Positions 23,491 to 33,456 are shown, counted from the stretch's first letter. The stretch: 43,810 nucleotides of DNA from an uncultured Lachnospiraceae bacterium (GCA_934402515.1 CAKRTZ010000016.1:1-43810), one strand, 5' to 3'. Translations and numbers: made by a program. Notes: a model not told the origin generated them from the sequence alone.

Positions 23491-25203
23491 CTAAAAATAA
23501 GAATCTTTCATTCCCACAGTACAACTGGGATCTTTCTCTAATGCTTTAAACAAATCCTGGGCATCACCCGTATAGGTGTAGCCGAAATACACATTGTAAG
23601 AACTGGTATTTCCACTATAGTAATTGGGCACTGCAGGATAAGCAGGATCATTTCCCCGCAGCCAGACTGTTCTCTCTCTTTTTTCTCCCGCTTTAAAGTC
23701 ATAAATGGTCTGACCATACTCGGAACTCTCCAGTCCTGCCGCCTCCGCAAGGGTGGGAAGCAATTCACAGAAAGAAACCGGTGCATCCGTCACCGGAGAT
23801 TCCTCATGCTGCTCTCCCGGTTCTTTGATAAAGAAAATCACCTGGGAATCATAATAACCACCGTGGTCTGCGGTAACAATAATGGTGGCATCATCATACA
23901 CCCCCGCATCTTTTAATTGCTGCAGATAATCGTTTACGATGGTCATGCAGCCACGGGCTGTCTCTTCCATGGTCACATCCTCTTTGTAATGTCCCTCGGC
24001 ATCTGTGTCGTAAAGATGGGTTCCCATGAGGTGCTGCACGATAAAATAATTGGAAGAGTTGTCCACTGTCAGCCCCTGTGCCTTCAATCCATCATAAAAG
24101 GCATAATTATCATGCTGGATGGGATTATCCTTTGCCACAACCACATTGGCATACTCATTCATATCTGTATAAAAAGAAGGTTTCAATACCTCCGGGGAAA
24201 AACGGTACCCGGACATTTTCGCCATGGTACGGCAGAGTAATTTATGTCTGATTTCCACATCCTGGGAGGAGTTCACCACATTGGACAGTTTTCCCTGAAG
24301 CAGTCCTACATCATTGGTTCCGCAGAGAATATTGGTGTCCGGTGTATAAACATTGGCCTTATAGTTTCTGTCTGCCAGTCCCGTATAGAAAGCGGTTGCC
24401 TTCTCCCCGTTCCAGCACTCCTGACACCACTCATTAATAGTAATCTGGGAATCCACATCGGTGCCGGTAAACATATGATTCAGGGACGGGAATGTGCCAA
24501 AGTATCCACAATCCATGTTGCTGTAATATGTAAAATCACTGAGACAATCAAAGGCATCAGGATAGGCTTTTTTCACGGAATCCACATACTGATTGCTGAA
24601 CCAGTCCAAAACAAAGACAATGACATTTTCCTTGCCGGAAACTACATACTGCTCTTCTCCGGAAAGGTGCCAGCTTCCATCCGGTCGTTTATAGGCACCC
24701 TCATCTGCTGTCAAAGTCAGGGAAACAAGAGCCACGACCTGAATACATAATAAAAAGGCTGACAGTCCCGGAATCAATTTCTTCCAAAGATCCCCCGCTG
24801 CAAACGCCAGAACCAGAATCACCCCAGCAATAGCAACCCAGATCAACAGGTTTCCAATCTGTCTCTGCACCGGCACCTGGTACCCTTCCGGGTTAAGTCC
24901 CAGCAAATCCAAACCCTTATTTAAAAACATCACCTGGATATAGCCACCCAGTGATACAGCAAATAAAAGGGAAAGTACAACACGATAAATCTTATCCGGC
25001 AATAAGCCGGTCACCACAGTCAGGCCAATGGTTCCTGCCAATGCAAATGCCACCAGATAACCGGCAAATTCCTGATATAGGAATTCAAACTCTGCACTGT
25101 TGGAGAAAAAGATCTCCGCCGGTCCAAAAATCAACAGCATAAACATCAGAAGAAAGGAAACTAAAAAGGCTGACCCAAATTTCACCCATTTTTTGTTTTT
25201 CAT
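23491..25203 (-). CDS. Sulfatase/alkaline-phosphatase superfamily membrane enzyme, copy A
   Basis: 570 residues from the ATG at 25203, preceded by GAGGTG; this start aligns with copy B, whereas the GTG at 25212 would add three residues. Same plan as copy B: LLMFMLLIFGPAEIFF helix, VIVFVLDWFSN with the metal Asp, FGTFPSLNH with candidate Thr nucleophile, GTHLYD and TADHGGYYDSQ. The conserved GEQHEESP and FCELLPTLAEAAG segments also match. It may transfer or trim phosphate-type substituents on the polymer, possibly AEP or glycerol phosphate. This is inference from family and place. Base composition is that of the neighbouring operon genes. Confidence 0.82.
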   Translation of the reverse strand: MKNKKWVKFGSAFLVSFLLMFMLLIFGPAEIFFSNSAEFEFLYQEFAGYLVAFALAGTIGLTVVTGLLPDKIYRVVLSLLFAVSLGGYIQVMFLNKGLDLLGLNPEGYQVPVQRQIGNLLIWVAIAGVILVLAFAAGDLWKKLIPGLSAFLLCIQVVALVSLTLTADEGAYKRPDGSWHLSGEEQYVVSGKENVIVFVLDWFSNQYVDSVKKAYPDAFDCLSDFTYYSNMDCGYFGTFPSLNHMFTGTDVDSQITINEWCQECWNGEKATAFYTGLADRNYKANVYTPDTNILCGTNDVGLLQGKLSNVVNSSQDVEIRHKLLCRTMAKMSGYRFSPEVLKPSFYTDMNEYANVVVAKDNPIQHDNYAFYDGLKAQGLTVDNSSNYFIVQHLMGTHLYDTDAEGHYKEDVTMEETARGCMTIVNDYLQQLKDAGVYDDATIIVTADHGGYYDSQVIFFIKEPGEQHEESPVTDAPVSFCELLPTLAEAAGLESSEYGQTIYDFKAGEKRERTVWLRGNDPAYPAVPNYYSGNTSSYNVYFGYTYTGDAQDLFKALEKDPSCTVGMKDSYF

Positions 25204-25268
25204 CCTCTTCACCTCTTGTATACTTTACTACAATCTATTTTCTTTGGCAATGAAACAGGGGATGTTGT

Positions 25269-26768
25269 CTAGTTTTCCCCTAATTTTAATATAATCATAT
25301 CCCCTGTCTGCATCACAGACTCTGCTTTAGGCCATACCGGCATCTCCTGTACCTCCGGTAAGTCACTGATCCGTTCCAGTTCCTCATCACTGACTCCCTG
25401 CAGTTCCACCCCAAAATATTCGTTGAGCATCGCTACCACATGCTTCTGGTGGGTAATGAAGAAACTGTCCGTATAACCGGCCAGTGCCGGGCTTGTACCG
25501 TAGATCGACTCTCCCGCCTGCTCCCAATAACCTACTACTGCAATCTCTTTTGCTTCCTCATATTCCGGCAGCTGCTCCATCCGGTCCACAATGCGATTCA
25601 CCATGGCATAAGTCTTTTCATAGCTCAGTGTCTCTGCCCGATAGGCCTGGTTGGCTGTGACAATCAGGGTTCCCATCAGAAACAGCGCAGAAATTACCGT
25701 TCCCCAGGAAAGCCATGACTTTTTCTGTTCATCCCTTTCGTAAAGCCAGAACAAAAGCACATAGAGCAGCACAAGGGGAAACTGCATCAATGAATGATAG
25801 AAAATATCATCCGTTACAAAGTAAAACAAATGACTTACACAGGGATAAAGTGCCAGACAAAGAAGGAATACCAACACTTTCCCCGGCTGGTGAAAGATTC
25901 CTGTATTACGAGCATATCTTACCAATAGGATTACCAATGCCAGCATACATAGCATGTTTAAAATTCCGTAAAACGACAAATCAGAAAGAGAACCCACAAA
26001 ATAATAGACCGTGTCTATATAAGAGTTCATCATTGCATGAAAGATCTCCCGGATTCCCGGTATATGCAGAGAGCCCATTCCCTGGTGTCCATCCAGTGTC
26101 TGTTGTTCCAAGCCCAACATCACCCTCAAGGTTCCGCTATACACCACTGCAGCCGTAATTCCCATTAAGAAAAAACTTCCCACCTTTTTCCAGAAGGAAC
26201 TGCTGATTTCTTTGATCATCCATAATAAAATCAGTGCCATTGCCAAGGGAAGACCCGCCTGGTAAATTCCCATGCTCACACCCAGACAGATTCCCCCCAC
26301 GACCCATCCATATCTTTTTTGAATCGTAAGATATACTGCCAGGACTGCCAGTAAGTATCCAAAGAAATAGCAGTCTGCCGTAAACATAAAGCCCCAATGA
26401 CTGATAATCGTGGGGGATACTGCAATGAGTCCCGTGGCAATAATAATGGAAAGCGTGTCATGCATTTCCAAAATTTCGACCAGAAGCACCGCTGCTATTC
26501 CCATATAAAGTAGTGACAGTAATCCTATCACCCAGGGCAAATCCGCAAATCCACGGAACGAAGCGGGAAGAAACTGAAACTGTCTCCCCTGGTGGATCAT
26601 GTTGTGTGTGGGATAATAGTAGTCCATCAGGGAATCCCAGTTTGGAAGATTGTTCATAAACTTGTACCCATGTGCCAGCAGACCGATCAAAACGGTACTG
26701 CCAAAGGCAATCTTCCACTCCTTTTTTATTCCCTTATATAACTTATTGAACGCTGTTTCCGGTGTCAT
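25269..26768 (-). CDS. GtrII-like membrane glucosyltransferase
   Basis: 499 residues with about 11 helices. The N-terminal region HGYKFMNNLPNWDSLMDYYYPTHNMIHQGRQF, with an Asp in the first outside loop, resembles the GtrII family of O-antigen glucosyl transferases. SPTIISHWGFMFTADCYFFGYLLAVLAVYL is also family-like. These enzymes add glucose from polyprenyl-phosphate glucose to a polymer on the outer face. The GT2 at 184-1122 is a suitable donor-making partner, though distant. The start overlaps the end of the upstream gene by 26 bases. AAGG lies 10 bases before the ATG. Confidence 0.75.
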   Translation of the reverse strand: MTPETAFNKLYKGIKKEWKIAFGSTVLIGLLAHGYKFMNNLPNWDSLMDYYYPTHNMIHQGRQFQFLPASFRGFADLPWVIGLLSLLYMGIAAVLLVEILEMHDTLSIIIATGLIAVSPTIISHWGFMFTADCYFFGYLLAVLAVYLTIQKRYGWVVGGICLGVSMGIYQAGLPLAMALILLWMIKEISSSFWKKVGSFFLMGITAAVVYSGTLRVMLGLEQQTLDGHQGMGSLHIPGIREIFHAMMNSYIDTVYYFVGSLSDLSFYGILNMLCMLALVILLVRYARNTGIFHQPGKVLVFLLCLALYPCVSHLFYFVTDDIFYHSLMQFPLVLLYVLLFWLYERDEQKKSWLSWGTVISALFLMGTLIVTANQAYRAETLSYEKTYAMVNRIVDRMEQLPEYEEAKEIAVVGYWEQAGESIYGTSPALAGYTDSFFITHQKHVVAMLNEYFGVELQGVSDEELERISDLPEVQEMPVWPKAESVMQTGDMIILKLGEN

Positions 26769-28140
26769 CTGCCCCTTGCCTTTCCGATAATTTCCATTCT
26801 TTATATTGTTTCAAACATAAAATAAGTGAAATATAAAACAATCCTGTGTTATAAGTCATGTACCTCTTCACTGCAAAAATTGTCAGTGCAATGCCGCCTA
26901 CATTCATGGCGATCAATAAGAGTACACAGAGCATTAAGGTTGCACTCTTCTCCCATTTTCCATGTACCATTCCACGGACTGCCATCCAAATCGCCAGGGC
27001 ATACACCAGCAGGCAGTACAAGATGCACACTGCGATCAGAGAATTACTGGAAATAAATACGGAACGCATAAAGCCTTTGGGCAACTGACAAATTGCCCCG
27101 TAGATCCAATGACCCCTATTGTTTTTCCAAAGAGGCATTAACAGGGCTTTCATCAGGTCTTTATTTTTCAGTACTACATACTTACCTTCCAGTGGTGCAA
27201 AGGCTCCTTCATAATGGCGATATTCTTCCAGCACTTCTGCCAGCAGATTATATTTGATTTCATCATGGTATTCATGCACCGCATCCCCGGTCTCTAAAAT
27301 ACCCTGATAAAATTGATAGTTTGCCTTTTCTTCCACCATCAGCTGATAAGTCTGCTGATAAAAAATCTGCAAATCTTCCTCCGTATAATATTTCCAGGCA
27401 TCTTCATCGGAATAGAAAAGCATATTGGAAAGCATGGTAAGCTGATTCATATAATTTCCGTCCACACTGCCGGAAGTTTCATAGGTATACCATTTCTTTC
27501 CCGAAGAAAAGAACAAAAAGGAAACAAATACTACCACCAGGGTCTGCAGAGCAATCTTTTTATTTTTGCGAATCAGTAAATAGACAATTACCAATCCCAG
27601 CATGGCATAGACGATCAGCATCTGACTTCTGAGCATATTAAGGAGAAAGGCCAACACTCCCGCTCCCACAATATCTCTTTTTCTTTGCTTCCAAAGTAAA
27701 CACAGCAAAAAATAGATAAACCAATAATATAAGGTATAGGAAATTCCCTCTGTCAAAATATAATTTGTCCGCAAATACAAGGGAAAGTACCCAATCAGGT
27801 CAAAAATATAGGGTACAAAGGTCAGCAATAATATCAAATACCGCAGTCCTGTCTTCAATTTAAATTCCCTTGCCAGAAAGTCTGTCAGAAAACAGGTGGT
27901 AAACGCCGCAAACAGCCCCTGAAAAATCCAGACTACCGTAAAATAGCGATTCTCTCCGAAAGTGCTACGAAAAATCCAAAGAAAGATAGGATACAAAGGC
28001 TCCCTGCTAAAATTGAAATTAACATAGCTTGCCGTATCCCCATCCAGAATGTATCCGTTTTTTCCTAAGCCGAAGAAAAATCCAAGTGCCAAAATAACCA
28101 TAAAAAATCTCTGTATGATATTTTTTGTTCTATCACTCAT
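26743..28140 (-). CDS. Multi-pass membrane protein, GT-C-like
   Basis: 465 residues with about 10 helices. After the first helix comes an outside loop with ILDGDTASYVNFNFSREPLYPIF, an acidic motif at the place where GT-C enzymes carry their catalytic Asp. A soluble segment (about 220-320) rich in Tyr and Glu lies between membrane blocks. I cannot assign a named family. Position between a GT39-like gene (8-base overlap at its start) and a GtrII-like gene supports a glycosyltransferase or polymerase role. Confidence 0.6.
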   Translation of the reverse strand: MSDRTKNIIQRFFMVILALGFFFGLGKNGYILDGDTASYVNFNFSREPLYPIFLWIFRSTFGENRYFTVVWIFQGLFAAFTTCFLTDFLAREFKLKTGLRYLILLLTFVPYIFDLIGYFPLYLRTNYILTEGISYTLYYWFIYFLLCLLWKQRKRDIVGAGVLAFLLNMLRSQMLIVYAMLGLVIVYLLIRKNKKIALQTLVVVFVSFLFFSSGKKWYTYETSGSVDGNYMNQLTMLSNMLFYSDEDAWKYYTEEDLQIFYQQTYQLMVEEKANYQFYQGILETGDAVHEYHDEIKYNLLAEVLEEYRHYEGAFAPLEGKYVVLKNKDLMKALLMPLWKNNRGHWIYGAICQLPKGFMRSVFISSNSLIAVCILYCLLVYALAIWMAVRGMVHGKWEKSATLMLCVLLLIAMNVGGIALTIFAVKRYMTYNTGLFYISLILCLKQYKEWKLSERQGADDTGNSVQ

Positions 28141-30049
28141 TAGGCAACTCCAACTTTTGCTTATAAATCAGTTTGTTTTCTGCATCTACAAAAATAATCT
28201 CCGCATTGTCATCTACTCCTGTTGGAATCCGAAAGATATAACCACAATCATCTACCAGAGAAGTGCCAACTACGGCAGACACATCCGTTCTCTGATTTTT
28301 CACCGAACTATATGTCATATTTTCTGACTCTAACAGAATCATCTGCCAGGGAAGTCCTGTAACCGGATTCAGGCTCCATCCCCCAAAAGTGACCCTTCCG
28401 TCTTCCGCCACATCCAGATTATCTACTGTATAGTTAATTTCCTGTTTTACTTCTGTATAACTCCCCCAATCATTCCAAAATACACTATACTCTCCACATA
28501 TTTTTTCTTCAAAGCATAAATTTCTCAACTGTTCCAGATAGTCTGATTCTGTATTTCGGACAATGTATGTCGCGGTATAGTCAATGACATCCGGTAAATA
28601 ATAGTGAACTTTCCCATATTCATTTGAGGAAAAAGTTTGTTCATAAGGTGACGGCAATTTAGCAATCGTATAATACATCTGTGCTTGATGCACATATCCA
28701 ATATATATATCCTGTTCTTCACTGGAAATCATTTCGGCACATTCTGCTGCTGCCCTCATATCTCCCGCCATTAAATAGATAGGATAGGTGTCGGTTACAT
28801 AATCAAAGAAGTAATACTTCAAAAATCCGACTCCCATACCTATATAATATATGAAAAACAATCCTATTATTATCCGACAATATTTTCCTTTTGCCTGAAC
28901 CCATAATACGATTTGATTAAATTCCTCTAGTTCAATAAACAAAAGTGCAAAGAAAATTGCATTAATCTTGTAAGATGTCAATCCTGTTGTTCCTTGCAAA
29001 CATCCCATGAGGAACTCTGCAAGAAACCAAAATAAAATGGCAGGAGTAACTATGTTGGCTTCATCTTTTTTACAATTTCTCACAGAAACAAATATTCCCA
29101 GCACTGCAAGCACCACAGAAAAGCCAAACATGGTAGTAAACCGTTCAACCGTATCATATCTTTCTGCATCATGTAGGAACATGCATTTGAAAACTTCTGG
29201 AATTGAACGAAACATGTTTGCAATGGAAAGCTGCCCTGTTCTACCAGAATAGGATGCCAATTTGGTCAGAGTAAAAACACCCAGTTTTCTCTGTTCAAGG
29301 TCAAAAAGGTTTATTATATGAATCCAGATTAGTGGAAATGCCAACACACCCATCGGCACCGCCATAAGTATCCATTTTTTCAAGTCAAATCTTTTATGAA
29401 TTATTAAAAAGATAACCTCAAACATTAGAAATACTGGCAACACGATATGACTTAAAATATAAGTATAGAGGAGAACTCCTCCACAGAAACCAGCTAAGAT
29501 ATAATTTCTGCTTTTACCTGTTTCAATCGCCTTCAGAAAATAGTATAAAAAGATGGTGGAAACTCCTAACATTAAATTACAGTCCAAGGCAAACCGGAAC
29601 ATCACAACAAAAATCGGCATCACTCCCATTGCAAATAAAAAGGCATATCCCAACCACTTATTATCAAATTTTCTTAATTGTATAATTTTCAAACCATATA
29701 TCGCGGTCAGCAAGGTAGAAATCACAATCGGAATACGTACAATAAGTAAAGATGGTCCGAACAAATATACAAGAGGAATCAGCATATAAACATAAAGAAT
29801 ACTCATGCCACCTCCATAGTTTTCCAAATACAGCGGCCATGAGTTCTGATGTCTGTCAATTCCATAATGTAACAAGTTCCAGGAATCATAATATATTCCT
29901 GCTTCATCCACATTGATTCCATTTGGTATGGAAGTCAACTTATAGCAGTGGGTAAAGCAAATAAGGACAAAAAGAAATAAATATATCCAGTTTTCCTGCA
30001 GCCGTCTCCACATATTTTTACTCTTGTTTTTCCATGGCGCTATATACAT
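28133..30049 (-). CDS. GT-C membrane glycosyltransferase (ArnT/GT39-like), first gene of the AEP operon
   Basis: 638 residues from the ATG at 30049, which has AAAGG 7 bases upstream; longer in-frame starts lie in the promoter region. NGINVDEAGIYYDSWNLLHYGID gives the acidic motif of the first outside loop, as in ArnT-like enzymes, and about 12 helices follow. A C-terminal outside domain of about 170 residues is beta-rich. Likely transfers a sugar from a polyprenyl phosphate outside the cell. The DNA is clearly more AT-rich than the distal AEP genes. It overlaps the next gene by 8 bases. Confidence 0.78.
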   Translation of the reverse strand: MYIAPWKNKSKNMWRRLQENWIYLFLFVLICFTHCYKLTSIPNGINVDEAGIYYDSWNLLHYGIDRHQNSWPLYLENYGGGMSILYVYMLIPLVYLFGPSLLIVRIPIVISTLLTAIYGLKIIQLRKFDNKWLGYAFLFAMGVMPIFVVMFRFALDCNLMLGVSTIFLYYFLKAIETGKSRNYILAGFCGGVLLYTYILSHIVLPVFLMFEVIFLIIHKRFDLKKWILMAVPMGVLAFPLIWIHIINLFDLEQRKLGVFTLTKLASYSGRTGQLSIANMFRSIPEVFKCMFLHDAERYDTVERFTTMFGFSVVLAVLGIFVSVRNCKKDEANIVTPAILFWFLAEFLMGCLQGTTGLTSYKINAIFFALLFIELEEFNQIVLWVQAKGKYCRIIIGLFFIYYIGMGVGFLKYYFFDYVTDTYPIYLMAGDMRAAAECAEMISSEEQDIYIGYVHQAQMYYTIAKLPSPYEQTFSSNEYGKVHYYLPDVIDYTATYIVRNTESDYLEQLRNLCFEEKICGEYSVFWNDWGSYTEVKQEINYTVDNLDVAEDGRVTFGGWSLNPVTGLPWQMILLESENMTYSSVKNQRTDVSAVVGTSLVDDCGYIFRIPTGVDDNAEIIFVDAENKLIYKQKLELPNE

Positions 30050-30115
30050 TTTGATACCTTTTGTCCTTAAACTCTTTCTACAATAAATTTTCACGCTTAT
30101 TGAATATATGTGTTC

Positions 30116-30144
30116 ATTATACTTCATAATCATTTTATTGAAAA
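30116..30144 (-). promoter_or_regulatory. Putative promoter of the long leftward operon
   Basis: On the minus strand TTTTCA (30144-30139), 17 bases, then a perfect TATAAT (30121-30116). The start would be near 30109, giving a 60-base leader. Its -35 overlaps that of the divergent promoter. Confidence 0.42.
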
Positions 30145-30166
30145 GCACCAGAACATGCGCTATAGT
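30138..30166 (+). promoter_or_regulatory. Putative promoter of the divergent GT-C gene
   Basis: TTGAAA (30138-30143), 17 bases, TATAGT (30161-30166), each one base from consensus. The start would be near 30173. Overlap of the two -35 elements means the two directions probably compete. Confidence 0.5.
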
Positions 30167-30204
30167 GTATAATATCAAATTGTTTAATGGAGTTTACAAT
30201 ATTT

Positions 30205-32268
30205 ATGAAAGAAAAGATTTATCCTTATTTCAAGGCAATGTTTCCTTATTTTCTCTTTGCCTGCATTATGATTATCACATTGTCCTTTAAGCACAATTAC
30301 CATGTGGACGAAATTTATACTTACGGTCTTGCCAATAACACAACCGGTATTGGGATGGATATCCAGTTGGCACCCCATACCTATAGTCCTGCCTCCACAG
30401 CGTATACAGACTATATGGCAGCCCAATCTCCTTTTGATTTCTCTCATATCTGGGCGAACCAGGCGAATGATGTCCATCCACCACTGTACTATTGTATGAT
30501 TTATCTGATCTCCTTCCTATTTAAAGGCAGTGCCTCAAAATGGATTGCCGGAAGTATTAACATTATTTTTATGTTGCTTGTTTTATGGATTTCCAGAAAA
30601 CTCCTCCGCGTGCTGGAATGTCCGGAATCTTTTATCAGTGTATTTACTTTCTTTTTTATGGCATCTTTTGGCATCCTCTCCACAATTACTTTTTTGAGAA
30701 TGTACATTGTTCTGATGTTTGAAGTTACCTGCCTTACCTATCTCATTGTCCGCTACCGCAATCAGGAAACCCGGAGGTTTTACGGGCTTTTAACATTACT
30801 CACCATTCTGGGTGCTCTTACACACTACTACTTCTTTATTTACCTGTTTTTTATCAGTGCCATCTATTGTATTTTACTCTTATGTGCACGCAAATGGCTT
30901 GCTGTCATTAAGTATATGGCCTGCATGGGAATTTCCGCTGTTGTCAGCATACTGACATTTCCTGCCATGTTGACCCATATCTTCAGTGACAGCAGTGACA
31001 GAGGACGGGAATCCTTTCAGAATCTTCATGCCGGGCTTGCAGACTATTGGGATAATTTAAAAGTATATTTTGAAATCATTTATAACCGTTTATTTGGACA
31101 ATGCCTGCTCTTTTTACTGTTCCTGATTCTGTTTTTTGCAGTGTATCAGTTCAGTACACAGAAGTTTAAAGAAAACTGGGACAAGCATAAAGCTGGAAGT
31201 TGGAGTTTAGTTATTTTACCCTCCATTTTTTACTTTCTGCTGGTATGCAAAATTGCTGTTTTAATTGCAGACCGTTACATTTATCCTATTTATGCCCTGG
31301 TACTAATCTGGGGAATCTACGGGATTTATGTCCTTTTCTGCAAATTATTCTGTAATATTTCAGAATGTATTTTCCCGGTCTTCTGTGTAATGCTTGCTGT
31401 AATATCTGTCCTATCCTGGAAGAACGCCTACTGGGAATACTTTTTCAAAGATTACGAAACTTTAGATGCCACACTGGAAACCTATTCTGACTTAGATTGC
31501 TTATATGTAAGTGACAATTTTACATCTAAAATCTTTACGGACTATGTGGAGGTAAGTTCCCTTAGCAGTGTCACATACTTTCAGGATGATTTAAGTACAC
31601 TGGAAAATATGGAGGAATTGCGTTCTAAAGATGAATATATTTTATATACGGTGGATGTGGATGCATCAAGAGTAATTGATGAATTGTTGGCTATTTGTCC
31701 CCAACTTTACACCTACAAGCAGCTGGGACAAAAAAACCATTCAACTATCTGGTATGTAACAAATGATTTCTCCGAATATGCGGAGGAAAAAATTAAGACC
31801 CTTTCAGCTACTGCAGATTTGTCTGATTATCTGTCCACCCTGAATGACCGTTGTTTGAGTTACTGTATTCAAATCAAGGATGGAAGTTCCGTATATTCCG
31901 ATACAGGACTTATGGAACAAATTGCTAAGCTGTCCAATTATGAAGATTTAACCCTTCTGCCCGTTGCTACGCAGGACATGTCTAACTACTTTGCCGTCAT
32001 AGATAATGGATGGCCAGCCTGCTGGCAGACCATAACCGGTAACGATTGGGGTGAACTCAGTACCACCTTTGGCAATGTCAATTATTCCATTACCAACAAT
32101 GTCCCTAAGCTGACCGTTCTTTCCAATGACTATAATTATCTAGAATTTCCGGATGCAGGCTCACAGCCCGATTTACAGATTGTTGTGGTAAACCGTTACC
32201 TCGGAAGTGTCGATGAGACTGCAAACTTCTATGTTGACACAAACGGAACTTATGTAAGAAAATACTGA
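30205..32268 (+). CDS. GT-C membrane glycosyltransferase (GT39-like), divergent from the AEP operon
   Basis: 687 residues from the ATG at 30205 (GGAG about 12 bases upstream). An ATG at 30187 would leave almost no leader after the predicted promoter. Marks shared with the protein of 7240-8796: HVDEIYTYGLANNT, NDVHPPLYYCMIYL, FLRMYIVLMF and LTHYYFFIYLFF. About 12 helices are followed by an outside C-terminal domain (about 430-687) that the shorter paralogue lacks. Likely uses a polyprenyl-phosphate sugar. It is transcribed alone and ends at a shared terminator. Confidence 0.82.
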   Translation: MKEKIYPYFKAMFPYFLFACIMIITLSFKHNYHVDEIYTYGLANNTTGIGMDIQLAPHTYSPASTAYTDYMAAQSPFDFSHIWANQANDVHPPLYYCMIYLISFLFKGSASKWIAGSINIIFMLLVLWISRKLLRVLECPESFISVFTFFFMASFGILSTITFLRMYIVLMFEVTCLTYLIVRYRNQETRRFYGLLTLLTILGALTHYYFFIYLFFISAIYCILLLCARKWLAVIKYMACMGISAVVSILTFPAMLTHIFSDSSDRGRESFQNLHAGLADYWDNLKVYFEIIYNRLFGQCLLFLLFLILFFAVYQFSTQKFKENWDKHKAGSWSLVILPSIFYFLLVCKIAVLIADRYIYPIYALVLIWGIYGIYVLFCKLFCNISECIFPVFCVMLAVISVLSWKNAYWEYFFKDYETLDATLETYSDLDCLYVSDNFTSKIFTDYVEVSSLSSVTYFQDDLSTLENMEELRSKDEYILYTVDVDASRVIDELLAICPQLYTYKQLGQKNHSTIWYVTNDFSEYAEEKIKTLSATADLSDYLSTLNDRCLSYCIQIKDGSSVYSDTGLMEQIAKLSNYEDLTLLPVATQDMSNYFAVIDNGWPACWQTITGNDWGELSTTFGNVNYSITNNVPKLTVLSNDYNYLEFPDAGSQPDLQIVVVNRYLGSVDETANFYVDTNGTYVRKY

Positions 32269-32275
32269 GATACAA

Positions 32276-32314
32276 AAATCCCGTATGAAGTCCTTCAGAC
32301 TCCATACGGGATTT
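32276..32314. terminator. Bidirectional terminator between convergent genes
   Basis: AAATCCCGTATG (32276-32287) pairs with CATACGGGATTT (32303-32314). An inner AGTC/GACT pairing continues the stem after one mismatch. T5 follows on the minus strand. It closes both the GT-C gene and the nine-gene operon coming from the right. Confidence 0.88.
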
Positions 32315-32315
32315 C

Positions 32316-33050
32316 TTAATGCTCCAAAAAATACTCCAACTCTTCCGGTGTTCCCAACACATGTACCCTTTCCGGGGCAATATCGGAAATATAAATCTCT
32401 CCTCCCTTGGAAAGAAGATAATCATATAAAGGGGCAACATATTTTTCCCCTTTTACCAGGTTCTTCTCCTCACTGTAATACTCATCATATAATTTCTTAT
32501 ACAACCCACAGGTTTTGAAATAGTAAGCTCCCAGTGTGCAGTGGTCAGAAATTCGCTGTTTTTCCTTAATTTCTACCACTCTTCCCTGGTCATCCAGACG
32601 CACGAAACTCCAATGGTCTCCCTCCGCCTTAAAGCAGGGGATAAATCCATCTCCCTTCAATTCCTCGCTGTTCATCTGTCCCGGTTCCACATAGGTATCA
32701 ATGTTATAGATAAGCAATGCATGCTCTTGGTTCCAATACTTTTCTGCCAGAGTCGCTGTGGTCGCCTGTCCATCGGTGAGATAGTCTAATAAAATCAGAT
32801 GGTAATTCACAATTTCCAGTTCCTGGCATTTCCCTTTAATAAAACCTTCAATATCGATACCTTCCTCTTTCATTGCGATGAAAATGTACTGGTTTACATC
32901 CTTTTTATATCCATCCAGACTAATCATCGACCACTCAAACAAGGTCTTGCCCTTTGCCTCTATCATATATTTGGGCACGGTATAGCCCGCTTTCCGGAAG
33001 CGGGAACCTAACCCTCCCATGGTAATTACAACATCTATTTTATTCTTCAT
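32316..33050 (-). CDS. Nucleotidyltransferase (sugar- or alcohol-phosphate type)
   Basis: 244 residues from the ATG at 33050 (GGAG 9 bases upstream). The nucleotide-binding loop VVITMGGLGSRFRKAGYTVPKYMIEAKGKTLFEW has the GGLGSRF signature and Lys27, and YNIDTYV supplies a metal-binding Asp. It ends with a domain reading KYVAPLYDYLLSKGGEIYISDI. It activates a phosphorylated compound with a nucleotide. Substrate unknown. The HAD and kinase genes immediately upstream suggest the three make one activated building block, in the manner of LicA/LicC or capsule sugar pathways. Last gene of the operon. Confidence 0.8.
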   Translation of the reverse strand: MKNKIDVVITMGGLGSRFRKAGYTVPKYMIEAKGKTLFEWSMISLDGYKKDVNQYIFIAMKEEGIDIEGFIKGKCQELEIVNYHLILLDYLTDGQATTATLAEKYWNQEHALLIYNIDTYVEPGQMNSEELKGDGFIPCFKAEGDHWSFVRLDDQGRVVEIKEKQRISDHCTLGAYYFKTCGLYKKLYDEYYSEEKNLVKGEKYVAPLYDYLLSKGGEIYISDIAPERVHVLGTPEELEYFLEH

Positions 33051-33054
33051 GGCA

Positions 33055-33456
33055 CTATTCTCCGATGCTTTGTCTGGACTGTTCACAGATTTTTTCCAGT
33101 TCTTCCGGTGTATACTTCATAAATTCATCCGGGCGGATGGTTCTGTCATCCACATAAAAGCCTTTATGTCCCGGCCATACCTTTCCGTATACGATCTCAT
33201 CGTAAGGAATCTCCCACTTTTCCAGCCACGCTGTCAACACTGCTGCCGTATGTTTGTTAATCAGTCCCAGATTTCCATTATAAGTATTCATATTACGGGA
33301 AGTATACAGGATGATTCTTGCACCGTTCTCTTTATAATAACGGAGTTTTTCGATGACATTGGGATAGGGCACCAAATCCTCGTATTTCTCGTCCTTCTTC
33401 TTTATCGGACAGAGTGTGCCGTCAATATCAAATACAAATGAATAGTCTTTATACAT
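33055..33456 (-). CDS. HAD-superfamily phosphatase of capsule type
   Basis: 133 residues. DIDGT at 10-14 is HAD motif I (nucleophile Asp10, acid/base Asp12). LYTSRNMNTYNGN follows the pattern of motif II, and GFYVDDRTIRP carries the acidic motif IV. No cap domain of size is present. Small capsule-locus HADs of this type dephosphorylate a sugar or polyol phosphate intermediate. It overlaps the kinase gene by 8 bases and ends 4 bases before the nucleotidyltransferase start, showing tight coupling. Confidence 0.85.
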   Translation of the reverse strand: MYKDYSFVFDIDGTLCPIKKKDEKYEDLVPYPNVIEKLRYYKENGARIILYTSRNMNTYNGNLGLINKHTAAVLTAWLEKWEIPYDEIVYGKVWPGHKGFYVDDRTIRPDEFMKYTPEELEKICEQSRQSIGE

